From Nocardia shimofusensis NBRC 100134 (GTDB lineage Bacteria > Actinomycetota > Actinomycetes > Mycobacteriales > Mycobacteriaceae): 42,404 nucleotides of DNA. Positions 16,523 to 24,280 of the stretch are shown piece after piece. Position numbers and translations under genes: made by a program. The notes under the pieces are model-generated. The model did not search any database, was not told the origin of the DNA, and saw only the letters and a list, made by a program, of their open reading frames with translations. Every line of letters begins with the position of its first letter. The first letter of the stretch is position 1. The stretch spans positions 1 through 42,404 of the forward strand of contig NZ_BDBT01000037.1 of NCBI RefSeq assembly GCF_001613125.1, in the 5' to 3' direction.

Positions 16523-17403
16523 CGCGAGCGAGAATGCCGGTCTGCGCGGGCGAACAGCGCAGAGTGGCCCTGGTGACGGGGGCGGCGCGGGGCATCGGGG
16601 CGGCGACGGTACTCGGTCTCGCCTCGCGCGGCTGGTCGGTACTCGCGGTCGACTGCGTCGCCGACGAGCCGGTACTGCGCTACCCGATGGCCAGCCCCGC
16701 CGACCTCACCGAAGTCGCCGCGCGCGCGGGCGGACTGGTGAATCGGCGTGGCGCGGTCAGGTCCTTCATCGCCGACGTGCGCGACGCGGACGTGGTGCGC
16801 GAAGCGGTGGAGTTCGCTGTCGATACCTGGGGCGGGCTCGACGCCGCCGTGTCGGCGGCCGGGGTCATCGCGGGTGGGATGCCGTTGTGGGAGATGCCGG
16901 CCGAACAGGAACGCGCCGTCTTGGATATCTGCCTGGGCGGCGTCTCGAATCTCGCCCGTGCCGCGATTCCCGCCCTGCTCGCGCGCCCGGCCCCTCGGTC
17001 GGGCCGCTTCCTGGCCGTGTCTTCCGCCGCGGCCACCGAGGGCGTGCCCATGCTGGCCGCCTATTGCGCGGCCAACGCGGGCATCGTCGGCATGGTGCGG
17101 GCGCTGGCCGCCGAACTCGGCGGCACCGGCGTCACGGCGAACGCGGTCGGCCCGGGCGCCACCGCGACCACCATCCTCACCGAAAGTGCCCGCCTCTACC
17201 GGGAATCCGGCGGTGACCGTCGCGGGTTGCCGCGCGCGGGCCGAGTGCTCGACCCCGCCGAGGTCGCGTCGGTGCTGGCCTTCCTCGCCGGGCCCGACAG
17301 CGGCGCCGTCACCGGCAGCGTGATCGCCGCGGACGGCGGGCCCGGCTCTCCGCTGCGCAGTACGGCCATGGGGTTCGGCTCCGGCGTAGGCGTTTCCGCG
17401 TAG
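16519..17403 (+). CDS. Mycofactocin-type SDR oxidoreductase with YxxxN in place of YxxxK
   Basis: A 294-residue SDR with cofactor loop TGAARGIG at 20-27. It has an extra segment after the second strand (residues ~46-66, VADEPVLRYPMASPADL) and ADVRD at 85-89. That insertion is the mark of SDRs whose NAD is non-exchangeable and reoxidised through the redox peptide mycofactocin. Ser168/169 and Tyr182 are present, but the codon four after the Tyr is AAC (Asn186), not Lys: the text reads AAYCAANAG. The Lys normally lowers the Tyr pKa, so activity may be altered or lost. A C-terminal SPLRSTAMGFGSG tail follows. It is the last gene of the aldehyde dehydrogenase operon. Confidence 0.85.
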   Translation: MTRARMPVCAGEQRRVALVTGAARGIGAATVLGLASRGWSVLAVDCVADEPVLRYPMASPADLTEVAARAGGLVNRRGAVRSFIADVRDADVVREAVEFAVDTWGGLDAAVSAAGVIAGGMPLWEMPAEQERAVLDICLGGVSNLARAAIPALLARPAPRSGRFLAVSSAAATEGVPMLAAYCAANAGIVGMVRALAAELGGTGVTANAVGPGATATTILTESARLYRESGGDRRGLPRAGRVLDPAEVASVLAFLAGPDSGAVTGSVIAADGGPGSPLRSTAMGFGSGVGVSA

Positions 17404-17418
17404 ACGGCGGGGCTGTTG

Positions 17419-17474
17419 TCGAACATATGACGTCGAACATATGAGCTCGAACATATGAGCTCGAACATATGACG
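17419..17474. repeat. 14-bp tandem repeat, four copies, with CATATG cores
   Basis: TCGAACATATGA(C/G)(G/C) is repeated four times head to tail. The outer copies end CG and the inner two end GC, so GAGCTC palindromes form at some junctions. Each copy centres on CATATG. It lies in the 200-bp gap between convergent genes, 16 bp after the SDR stop. The rest of the gap, to 17603, shows no convincing gene on either strand. Confidence 0.92.
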
Positions 17475-17603
17475 CGGAGGCTCGCGGTCCCGGTGCGCGG
17501 GGTGACAGTGACTTCGGCGGCCTCGGCGTGCTCGCAGTCCGCGAGATGCTCGCTTGTGTGGCAGAAGACCGTGTTCCGCGACCGGCGACGTGGCCGCGGA
17601 CCG

Positions 17604-19034
17604 TCACACGGGCAGCTGATCCTTCTGCACCTTGCCGGTGGCATTGAGCGGTAGCCGGTCCAGGAACCGCACCGAGCGCGGCACCTTGAATCCGGCCATC
17701 CGTTCCTTGGCCCAGGCCAGGAGATCTTCCTCGCGCACCGGTGTATTCGCGACCACGTACGCTCGCCCGACCTGGCCGAGCCGTTCGTCGGGCACGCCGA
17801 TGACCGCGACTTGCTCCACTGCCGGATGCTCGAGCAGGAAGCCCTCGATCTCGGCGGGGTAGGCGTTGAAGCCGCCGACGATGAACATGTCCTTCTTGCG
17901 GCCGAGAATGCGCAGCCGCCCTTCCGGGTCGAGTTCACCCAGGTCCCCGGTGTGCAGCCAGCCGTCGGGATCGATCGCGGCGGCGGTGGCCTCCGGGTCG
18001 TCGAGATAGCCCTGCATGACGCTGTATCCGCGGACCAGGACCTCGCCGTCCTCGGCGATGCGCACCTCGAGTCCGTCGCAGGGGGTGCCGACCGTTGTCG
18101 CGATCTGTTCGAAGGTGTCGCCGGGACGGGAGGCCGTGGCGGTGCCCGCCTCGGTGAGACCGTAGCCGGTCATGATCGTTTCGAACGGGAGTTCCTCGCG
18201 CACCCGGCGGATCAGCTCCACCGGGATGTCGGCGGCTCCGGTGACCGCTGCCCGCAGGGAGGACAGATCATGCCCCCGGCCTGCCTCGAGCAGCGAGTGA
18301 TACAGCGTGGGCGGGCCGGGCAGCATGGTGATCTTCTCCTTCGCCACCAGCTCCAGCACCCGGTCCACGTCGAACACCGGCAGCGGCAGGATGGTCGCGC
18401 CGCGGATGAGCGAGGCGATCAACCCGGCCCGGTAGCCGAAGGTGTGGAAGAACGGGTTGACGATCAGGTACCGGTCGCCTCGGCGCAGATCGGCCAGATC
18501 GCACCACTCGGCGTACATCCGCAGGGACTGCCGGTGGTTCATCATCACGCCCTTGGACCGGCCGGTGGTCCCGGAGGTGAAGATGATGTCGGCGATGTCC
18601 TCGCCGGAGACCCTGCGTTCGAAAGGCTCTCCGCTCCACAGGAAATCGGACTTCAGGTCGAAGACCGGCACACCGTCGGGCGCGGAGTAGTCCATCCCGA
18701 GGAAGCCCTGCTGAACGAGCACGGCCTTCGCCCGGCTGCGGGTGATGACGTCGGCGGCCTCGGCCGGCTTGAACCGGCTGTTCACCGGCACGAGCACGCC
18801 GCCCGCGGTGAGCAGGCCGAAAGCGGCGATGATCCATTCGGCCGAATTCGGCGCCCAGATCGCGACCCGGTCGCCTTTGCCGACCCCGGCCCCGGCGAAC
18901 GCGCCCGCGGCCCGGCGCACCCGATCGACCAGTTCGACGTAGCTCAGCCGGAGATCCCCGTCCACGACCGCTTCGGCGTCACCGAAGCGGTCGGCGGTGG
19001 ACAGGACCATCTCCGGGATGGTCTCCCAGCTCAC
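17604..19034 (-). CDS. Acyl-CoA synthetase (AMP-forming, FadD family) 1
   Basis: A 476-residue ANL-superfamily ligase that would adenylate a carboxylic acid and transfer it to CoA. It has the phosphate loop TSGTTGRSKG at 153-162, NPFFHTFGY near 205, MTGYGLTEAG near 295, the YLHTGDLG-type hinge as DGWLHTGDLGELD, and C-terminal catalytic Lys468 in NATGKVQKD. At 476 residues it is somewhat shorter than long-chain FadDs, suiting a medium or cyclic acid, though that is a guess. The start is GTG 19034 (MSWETIPEM), overlapping the amidohydrolase stop by 4 nt, so the two genes are co-translated from the promoter at 20210-20250. Confidence 0.92.
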   Translation of the reverse strand: MSWETIPEMVLSTADRFGDAEAVVDGDLRLSYVELVDRVRRAAGAFAGAGVGKGDRVAIWAPNSAEWIIAAFGLLTAGGVLVPVNSRFKPAEAADVITRSRAKAVLVQQGFLGMDYSAPDGVPVFDLKSDFLWSGEPFERRVSGEDIADIIFTSGTTGRSKGVMMNHRQSLRMYAEWCDLADLRRGDRYLIVNPFFHTFGYRAGLIASLIRGATILPLPVFDVDRVLELVAKEKITMLPGPPTLYHSLLEAGRGHDLSSLRAAVTGAADIPVELIRRVREELPFETIMTGYGLTEAGTATASRPGDTFEQIATTVGTPCDGLEVRIAEDGEVLVRGYSVMQGYLDDPEATAAAIDPDGWLHTGDLGELDPEGRLRILGRKKDMFIVGGFNAYPAEIEGFLLEHPAVEQVAVIGVPDERLGQVGRAYVVANTPVREEDLLAWAKERMAGFKVPRSVRFLDRLPLNATGKVQKDQLPV

Positions 19035-20209
19035 AGTCCGAGCAACCTCGCGAGATTGCCGCCCATGATCAGCGCCTGATCCTCGGGGGACATGTTCTTG
19101 ATCTCGTTGATGTAGCGGGCCGGCTCGGCCAGGCCCTCCGGGTGCGGGTAGTCCGAACCGAAGAGCACGCGCTCCACGCCGATCAGGTCGGCCAGTGCCT
19201 CGAGATCCTCTTCCCAGAACGGGCTGACGTGGATCATCCGCTTGACCGCCTCGACGGGGTCGCCGCCGAAACCTTCCGGCGCCTTCTTGTAGACGTCGGC
19301 GAGAGTCTTCAGCAGCGGCGGCAGCCAGGACGCGCCGTTCTCGATGACGGCGATCTTGAGGTTCGGGTGGCGGAACAACGCGCCGTGGCAGACCCAGGAG
19401 GCGACCGCGTCCTCGATGGCTCGCCACTCGCTGACCATCCGGAAGGTGTTGGTCTTGAACGGCAGCATCTCCGCGCGGGCGCCCTCCCAATCGGAGGTGT
19501 AGCGGGCGTAGCCGCTGTCGGAGGAGTGCATGGTGACCAGCAGGTCGAGCTCGGTGACCCGCTCCCAGAACGGATCGAACTCCGGCAGGGCGAACGAGCG
19601 CGAGCCGCCGTAGCCGGGGACCGGGGCCGGGCGCACCAGGATGGCGCGCGCGCCGCGCTCGGCGACCCACTCCAACTCCTCGAGCGCCTTGTCCAGGATG
19701 GGCAGGCTGATCACCGGCACCGTGTAGATGCGGTTCTCGTAGTTGAAGCCCCAGGTCTCGTACAGCCATTCGTTGAGGGCGTGCACGACGATGTGGATCA
19801 TCTCCGGATCGTCACGCATCCGTTCCTCGACCAGGCTGGCCAGGGTGGGGAACATCAGGGTGCGGTGGATCTTGAGCTCGTCCATCAGCTCGAGGCGCGG
19901 CCCCGGTTCGCGGAACGCCGGAATCGAGCGCATCGGCTCACCGAAGATCTCGCGCCTGCTCTTGCCCTCGGGGTTGCCGTTCTTGAAGTAGTCCTCCATC
20001 GCGCCGGGGCGCGCGACCACGTCGAAGGTCGGGTTGGGGATGTACTCGCTGATCTGGCCGCGGATGGCGATCTTGGTGCGTCCGTTGACCTCGACGTACT
20101 GGATGACGCCTTGGTACTGCTTCGGCAGGAACTTCGTCAACGCGTCCTGAGTCTCGTACAGGTGGTTGTCGGCGTCGAAGAGCTGGTAGGGCAAGCCGAA
20201 GTCGCTCAT
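19031..20209 (-). CDS. Amidohydrolase-2 family metal-dependent hydrolase
   Basis: A 392-residue TIM-barrel protein of the amidohydrolase-2 (ACMSD-like) family. FDADNHLYE at 10-18 supplies the first metal ligands, replacing the HxH motif by DxNH. VTMHSSDSGY lies mid-protein, and a terminal GVERVLFGSDYPHPEGL carries the conserved Asp. Family members decarboxylate or hydrolyse C-C or C-N bonds; copies close to P450 and FadD genes are common in mycobacteria, but most have no known substrate. Residue pattern alone cannot separate decarboxylase from hydrolase. ATG 20209 has an excellent AAGGAGGATT ribosome-binding site. It is the first gene of a two-gene operon under the palindrome at 20232. Confidence 0.9.
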   Translation of the reverse strand: MSDFGLPYQLFDADNHLYETQDALTKFLPKQYQGVIQYVEVNGRTKIAIRGQISEYIPNPTFDVVARPGAMEDYFKNGNPEGKSRREIFGEPMRSIPAFREPGPRLELMDELKIHRTLMFPTLASLVEERMRDDPEMIHIVVHALNEWLYETWGFNYENRIYTVPVISLPILDKALEELEWVAERGARAILVRPAPVPGYGGSRSFALPEFDPFWERVTELDLLVTMHSSDSGYARYTSDWEGARAEMLPFKTNTFRMVSEWRAIEDAVASWVCHGALFRHPNLKIAVIENGASWLPPLLKTLADVYKKAPEGFGGDPVEAVKRMIHVSPFWEEDLEALADLIGVERVLFGSDYPHPEGLAEPARYINEIKNMSPEDQALIMGGNLARLLGL

Positions 20210-20231
20210 GGAATCCTCCTTGTTCGTTTGA

Positions 20232-20246
20232 GAGAATCGTATTCTC
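20232..20246. promoter_or_regulatory. Perfect copy of the shared operator palindrome
   Basis: GAGAATCGTATTCTC is the cleanest example of the window's GAGAATNNNATTCTC palindrome, with six-base arms. It lies 23-37 bp before the amidohydrolase ATG and overlaps the stop codon of the upstream synthetase gene. A bound protein would block an internal promoter for the amidohydrolase-synthetase pair. Confidence 0.8.
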
Positions 20247-21813
20247 ATTCCGGGCTAGCCGCAATGCTCTCGTGGGGGTGAGGGTGATCGGTGACCAAAG
20301 ACCGCCGGACGGCGAACTTCTGTACTTTCCCGCTGGCGGTGCGTGGGAAGTCGTCGACGACGTGCAGCTGCTCGGGCCATTTCTGCTTGGCCACGCCCGC
20401 CTCGGCGAAATGCGCGCGCAGCGTGGACATCTCGGGCGCCGGCGTGCCGGACTGGATGCGGACGACGGCGGCGGTGCGCTCACCGAGCCGTTCGTCGGGC
20501 ACCGCGACGGCCACCGCCTCGGCCACGCCGGGCAGGCGCAACAGGATCTCCTCGACCTCGAGCGCGCTGATGTTCTCCCCGCCGCGGATGATCAGGTCCG
20601 CCTTGCGGTCGGTGATGGTGAGGTAGCCGTCGGAGTCGAGCACGCCGATGTCGCCGGTGTGGTACCAGCCCTCGTCGTCGAAGGCGCGGGCGGTGAGGTC
20701 GGGGTCGGTGTAGCCCAGGCACAGATCCGGTCCGCGACTGAGGATTTCGCCGTCGTCGGCCAGCCGGATCTCCACGCCGGGCAGCGGTGCGCCGTCGGTG
20801 AACAGGCGCTTGTCCTCGGGGGCGGTGGGGTGCGAACCGGTGATCGACGGGTGCTCGGTGCTGCCGTAGGAGCGGTACACCGTGATGCCCAGGCGCGCCA
20901 GCCGGGTGGTCACCGCGGCGGGTACCGCGGCGCCGCCCAGGCCGGCGTAGCGCAGGTAGGGCAGATGGTCGGAGGTGTAGTCCGGATGGTCCAGGAGGCT
21001 TGTCATGTAGTAGGACACACCGCCGCCGACGGTGAGGCCGCGGCCGGTCATCAGGGCGAGCACCCGCGCGGGGTCCCAGACGTCGGTCAGGTTGATCGGC
21101 AGGCGGTCGAGCACGGGGATCAGGAAGGCGTTGACCATTCCGATGAAGTGGCCGACCGGCGCGGCGGTGAGCTGGTGACCGCGGTCTCGGGGGTACATCC
21201 CGGCGAGCTGACGGGTCTCGTGGCCGAGGGTCTGATGGCTGTGCACCACGCCCTTGGGGTCGCTGGTGGTGCCCGAGGTGAACGCGATGAGCGCCGGATG
21301 GGCCGGGTCGGTGGGCAGCGTGCCCGGCATCGGCTCCGGCTCGAGCAGTTCCTCGAAGTCCTCGCCGACCATCGCGATCACCGGGACCGCGTCGAGCAGC
21401 GCGTCGATGCCGTTGTCGCCGAGCAGTTCGGTGCCGATGAATACGCGCGGTTCGACGGCGCCGAGGATGTAGCCGACCTCCTTGCGGCCGTAGAAGTGCA
21501 CGATCGGCACCACGGTCGCGCCGAGGAACGCCGAGGCCCAGAAGACCGCGGCCGCTTCCATCCAGTTCGGCAGCTGGAAGGCCACCACGTCGCCGGGGCC
21601 GACGCCGCGCTTGCGCAGTCCCGCGGCGAGTCGGCGGGCGATGGTCTCGGCCTCGCGGCACGTGCCGCTCCACGGCCGGATCGCGGAGTGGATGTGGAAC
21701 TCGGTGTCCGGCGCGGCGGCGAGTTCGCGGGTCAGGAGATCGCCGATGGTCTCCGAGGTCCACCAGCCCTGCTCGTGGTACCTGCGGACCAGCCCGTCCG
21801 GGATTGTGCGCAT
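20245..21813 (-). CDS. Acyl-CoA synthetase (AMP-forming, FadD family) 2
   Basis: A 522-residue ANL ligase: phosphate loop TSGTTSDPKG at 179-188, YRSYGSTEHPS near 318, DEGWYHTGDIG, RGGENISALEVEE and catalytic Lys496 in RTASGKVQK. The STEH motif and N-terminal length resemble cyclohexanecarboxylate/medium-chain ligases more than long-chain FadDs, but specificity is not assigned. ATG 21813 is preceded by AAGGAAGGGAGAA. The upstream gap holds two operator sites shared with the divergent enoyl-CoA hydratase. A basic, His-rich tail (TDHPHPHES) ends the protein. Its stop codon overlaps the next operator. Confidence 0.92.
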   Translation of the reverse strand: MRTIPDGLVRRYHEQGWWTSETIGDLLTRELAAAPDTEFHIHSAIRPWSGTCREAETIARRLAAGLRKRGVGPGDVVAFQLPNWMEAAAVFWASAFLGATVVPIVHFYGRKEVGYILGAVEPRVFIGTELLGDNGIDALLDAVPVIAMVGEDFEELLEPEPMPGTLPTDPAHPALIAFTSGTTSDPKGVVHSHQTLGHETRQLAGMYPRDRGHQLTAAPVGHFIGMVNAFLIPVLDRLPINLTDVWDPARVLALMTGRGLTVGGGVSYYMTSLLDHPDYTSDHLPYLRYAGLGGAAVPAAVTTRLARLGITVYRSYGSTEHPSITGSHPTAPEDKRLFTDGAPLPGVEIRLADDGEILSRGPDLCLGYTDPDLTARAFDDEGWYHTGDIGVLDSDGYLTITDRKADLIIRGGENISALEVEEILLRLPGVAEAVAVAVPDERLGERTAAVVRIQSGTPAPEMSTLRAHFAEAGVAKQKWPEQLHVVDDFPRTASGKVQKFAVRRSLVTDHPHPHESIAASPE

Positions 21814-21851
21814 GGAATTCTCCCTTCCTTACGCTTGTCCGAGTCGCAAGT

Positions 21852-21888
21852 AAGTATATGATTCTCGAGAAGAGAGAATCATATTTTC
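21852..21888. promoter_or_regulatory. Paired operator sites between synthetase 2 and enoyl-CoA hydratase 2
   Basis: GAGAATCATATTTTC (21874-21888) is a variant of the shared palindrome, and AAGTATATGATTCTC (21852-21866) is a weaker second copy. Together they contain a perfect 11-bp inverted repeat: ATATGATTCTC at 21856-21866 and GAGAATCATAT at 21874-21884. The 90-bp gap separates divergent starts at 21813 and 21904, so both promoters overlap the sites. Confidence 0.75.
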
Positions 21889-21903
21889 GCAAGGGAGAAC
21901 AAG

Positions 21904-22638
21904 ATGGTGGAGCTCGAGGTGGACGGTGGGCTCGCCGTCATCACGATCAACCGGCCGCAGGCGCGCAACGCCATCGCTCCGGAGACGATGGATCAGCTCG
22001 AGGACGCGGTCGAGAAGGCGGAGAAGTCCGAGCAGGTCAAGGCGCTGGTGCTCACCGGCGCGGGTGATCGCAGCTTCGTCTCCGGTGGCGATCTCAAAGA
22101 GCTGGCCAAGCTGCGCACCGAGGAACAGGCCGCCGAGATGGCCTGGCGCATGCGTGGGGTCTGTGACCGGCTGGCGGGCTTCCCCGGCCCGGTGATCGCC
22201 GCGCTGAACGGGCACGCGCTCGGCGGCGGCGCCGAGGTCGCGGTCGCCGCCGACATCCGGATCGCGGCCGCCGACATCCGGATCGGGTTCAATCAGGTGT
22301 CGCTGGCGATCATGCCGGCCTGGGGTGGCGCCGAGCGGCTGGGGAAGCTGGTGGGCCGCGGCCGGGCGCTGATGTTGGCGGGGTCGGGAACCGTCCTGGA
22401 CGCCGCCGAGGCGCAACGGCTCGGCCTGATCGACCGGGTGTTGCCGCGTGGCGAATTCGACCGCGGCTGGCGCGACCTCGCGAAATCGCTGGCCAACGGG
22501 CCCGCGGCGGAGATCAAGCGAGTGCTGGCGGGGGTTTCCGAGGGTGCGGCGGTGGCGGCCTTCGCCCGGCTCTGGGTGGCCGACGAGCATTGGGAAGCCG
22601 CCGATCGCGTACTCGGGCGGGCACCGGCAGTCAAGTGA
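21904..22638 (+). CDS. Enoyl-CoA hydratase/isomerase (crotonase family) 2
   Basis: A 244-residue crotonase. AVITINRPQARNAI opens the fold, SFVSGGDLKEL near 60-70 and NGHALGGGAEVAVAADIRIA near 100-118 form the CoA and oxyanion pocket, and IMPAWGGAERL supplies the second conserved Glu region. ATG 21904 follows AAGGGAGAAC, a good ribosome-binding site. It is single-gene or leads a unit with the unknown gene at 22943, about 300 bp on. The first hydratase (974) shares the fold but not close sequence, so the two probably act on different intermediates. Confidence 0.92.
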   Translation: MVELEVDGGLAVITINRPQARNAIAPETMDQLEDAVEKAEKSEQVKALVLTGAGDRSFVSGGDLKELAKLRTEEQAAEMAWRMRGVCDRLAGFPGPVIAALNGHALGGGAEVAVAADIRIAAADIRIGFNQVSLAIMPAWGGAERLGKLVGRGRALMLAGSGTVLDAAEAQRLGLIDRVLPRGEFDRGWRDLAKSLANGPAAEIKRVLAGVSEGAAVAAFARLWVADEHWEAADRVLGRAPAVK

Positions 22639-22942
22639 GGTACATCACATATGACGAAATTTGAGATGCCCATCACGGATCGGAGAATGACCTTACTGTG
22701 TGTTCGGCGGCACCGTCCGGAGCAGGCTCCGTGTCCATGCCCGAGCTCGAGTTCCAGCCCGGACTCACTGTGGGTTCCGGGCCGGGACGGCAGTTCGATT
22801 CCGGTTCACCCGTCGCGCGTTTCCCCGTCCACGTGTCGAGGTCACCGATCCAGCCGGATCGGTGACGTGGGTGGCGTCCTGCCGGGGCGCGGTGATGGTG
22901 CGGCCGCCACATCTTGCTGTTCGACGAACGGGGATGGAACCC
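22639..22942. other. Gap after the hydratase, with a perfect hairpin
   Basis: No convincing gene is seen. GTCACCGATCC (22841-22851) and GGATCGGTGAC (22856-22866) form a perfect 11-bp stem with a 4-nt loop, without a following T-run. It may be an actinobacterial terminator or a leader element. CGGAGAATG at 22681, which contains one operator half-site, also occurs before the P450 (4319) and the aldehyde dehydrogenase (12658). A short frame around 22734 (MPELEFQPG...) has coding-like codon use but ends after about 42 codons, so it is not called. Confidence 0.5.
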
Positions 22943-23542
22943 ATGGCTGTACGAACCGTCGACCCCTTCACCGCGCGCGTCGCGGGCTTGAATTCGGTGA
23001 TCCGCTGGCGCGCGCACGCGCGCAGGCATCCGTTGCGCTACCGCGTGGCGGTGGTCGCGCCCCGTCCGATCGATATCGTGCGCTCCGCCGGCGGCTGGGT
23101 GTTCGATCGCTCCACCGCGGGCTGGGAGGTGACCGTGCTGGTGCGCGATCACTCCCATGCGCGTGCGCTACAGATCCTCGGCGCCACGGTGCTCGACTTC
23201 GAGCGGGCGCTGGAAGTGAACACCCACGACATCTGGCCGCAGACTCTCGCGCTCGATCCGTCGATGTACACGACCGACTCCCGGGTGCGCGAGGGTGTGC
23301 TCGGTTGTCTGGCCGGCAGACAGATCGAAGTCGGGGTCTGGGGCGAGTTGCCCGACGAGCTGAAGACATGGGTGTCGCCGATGCCGCACCGGATCAGCGT
23401 GGCGGCGCGGGCGTTCAAGGCCTGCGCGCTGCGGGCCGCCGGCTGCGCGGGCGAACCGGTCGCCGCCGAGGAGTGGCTGCAGTTCTCCGACACACCGGCG
23501 CCCGGCACGCAGTGGGGGACTCGCTTGGTCGCGGTGCGTTAA
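22943..23542 (+). CDS. Unrecognised hypothetical protein
   Basis: A 199-residue protein, MAVRTVDPFTARVAG onward. It looks genuinely coding: alternating charged and hydrophobic stretches such as VAVVAPRPIDIVRSAGGWVFDRSTAGWEVTVLV (residues ~35-67) and a conserved-looking LEVNTHDIWPQTLALDPSMYTTD. The opening strand-loop and RALQILGATVLDFERAL helix suggest an alpha/beta fold of receiver- or Rossmann-like size, with no family assigned. There are no membrane segments or signal peptide. ATG 22943 has GGGGATGG at good spacing; ATG 22934 and GTG 22700 are in frame upstream, but the added sequence is Arg-rich. It sits between the hydratase and the mce operon. Confidence 0.7.
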   Translation: MAVRTVDPFTARVAGLNSVIRWRAHARRHPLRYRVAVVAPRPIDIVRSAGGWVFDRSTAGWEVTVLVRDHSHARALQILGATVLDFERALEVNTHDIWPQTLALDPSMYTTDSRVREGVLGCLAGRQIEVGVWGELPDELKTWVSPMPHRISVAARAFKACALRAAGCAGEPVAAEEWLQFSDTPAPGTQWGTRLVAVR

Positions 23543-24280
23543 GCGCGCCGGGCGGCGACCGGCGGCGGCCGGTCGTCGCCGGAAACAACGGCCGGGCCGG
23601 GCGAGGCCCGCCTTTCGTGGGGCTGTGCGGAATGCTCCCGAAACGGCGGGCGAAAATCGTCCGGCGCCGGAGTCGTGGTCTTTCGGATTTCAACTCGGAT
23701 ACGCGATCGCGCGTTCGCCGTACGCCGTCTTCTGTGGAAGTCGGACGAATTCGGTTCTGTGGGGAATCTCCGTGGGTCCGCGACATGTCGGATTGTCCGA
23801 AACATTGCGCGGTATGGCGCAATTCTCGGTACCGATCTTCGGAATATTATTTTTGCCGGAGTAATTCCGGAGTAACAGGCTGCGGCACGGCGAGGCAATG
23901 CCCTGTGTTCAGCCCGACGGCTGGAAGGGGGTTCTGACGTGCGGTGCGGCTGAGGTGTGCCTGCCGGACGCTGCACATCGTTCTGTCACTTCGGTGGCAG
24001 GACTCCGGGACGGTGGAGAACACGCCCCCGGAATTTGGCGACGCCTGGATTCGGTGGCCGGAAATATACTGCTCGAAATTTTCATGCGATATTGACGAAT
24101 CGATCCGGGGGCCCACACAATGTGGGGGAAGGCGATGTGGCCGGATAGGCCGGCCTCCTGGCGGTGATCGACAGAAAACCATTTCCTCGGTTTATTCCGT
24201 CCTGCCCGCGAATACGCCCGAAAACGGGCGAGAAAATGCCCTCGGCGAACGCCGGAGGCCGGATATGAGAGCTGACAACC
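23543..24280. other. AT-richer 738-bp region upstream of the mce operon
   Basis: No gene could be supported on either strand. From about 23640 to 24270 the sequence is visibly richer in A and T than anything else in the window (for example the runs around 23690, 23840 and 24070). CCGGAGTAA is directly repeated near 23858 and 23869. CCCACA-CAA-TGTGGG at 24112-24126 can form a hairpin. None of the shared GAGAAT palindromes is present. The likely content is the mce promoter and a long leader, but no promoter could be fixed by eye. Confidence 0.55.

Noticed and set aside
23625..23864. Short 79-residue frame in the gap before mce
   Set aside because: Codon use is unlike the neighbours, there is no ribosome-binding site and no recognisable pattern.
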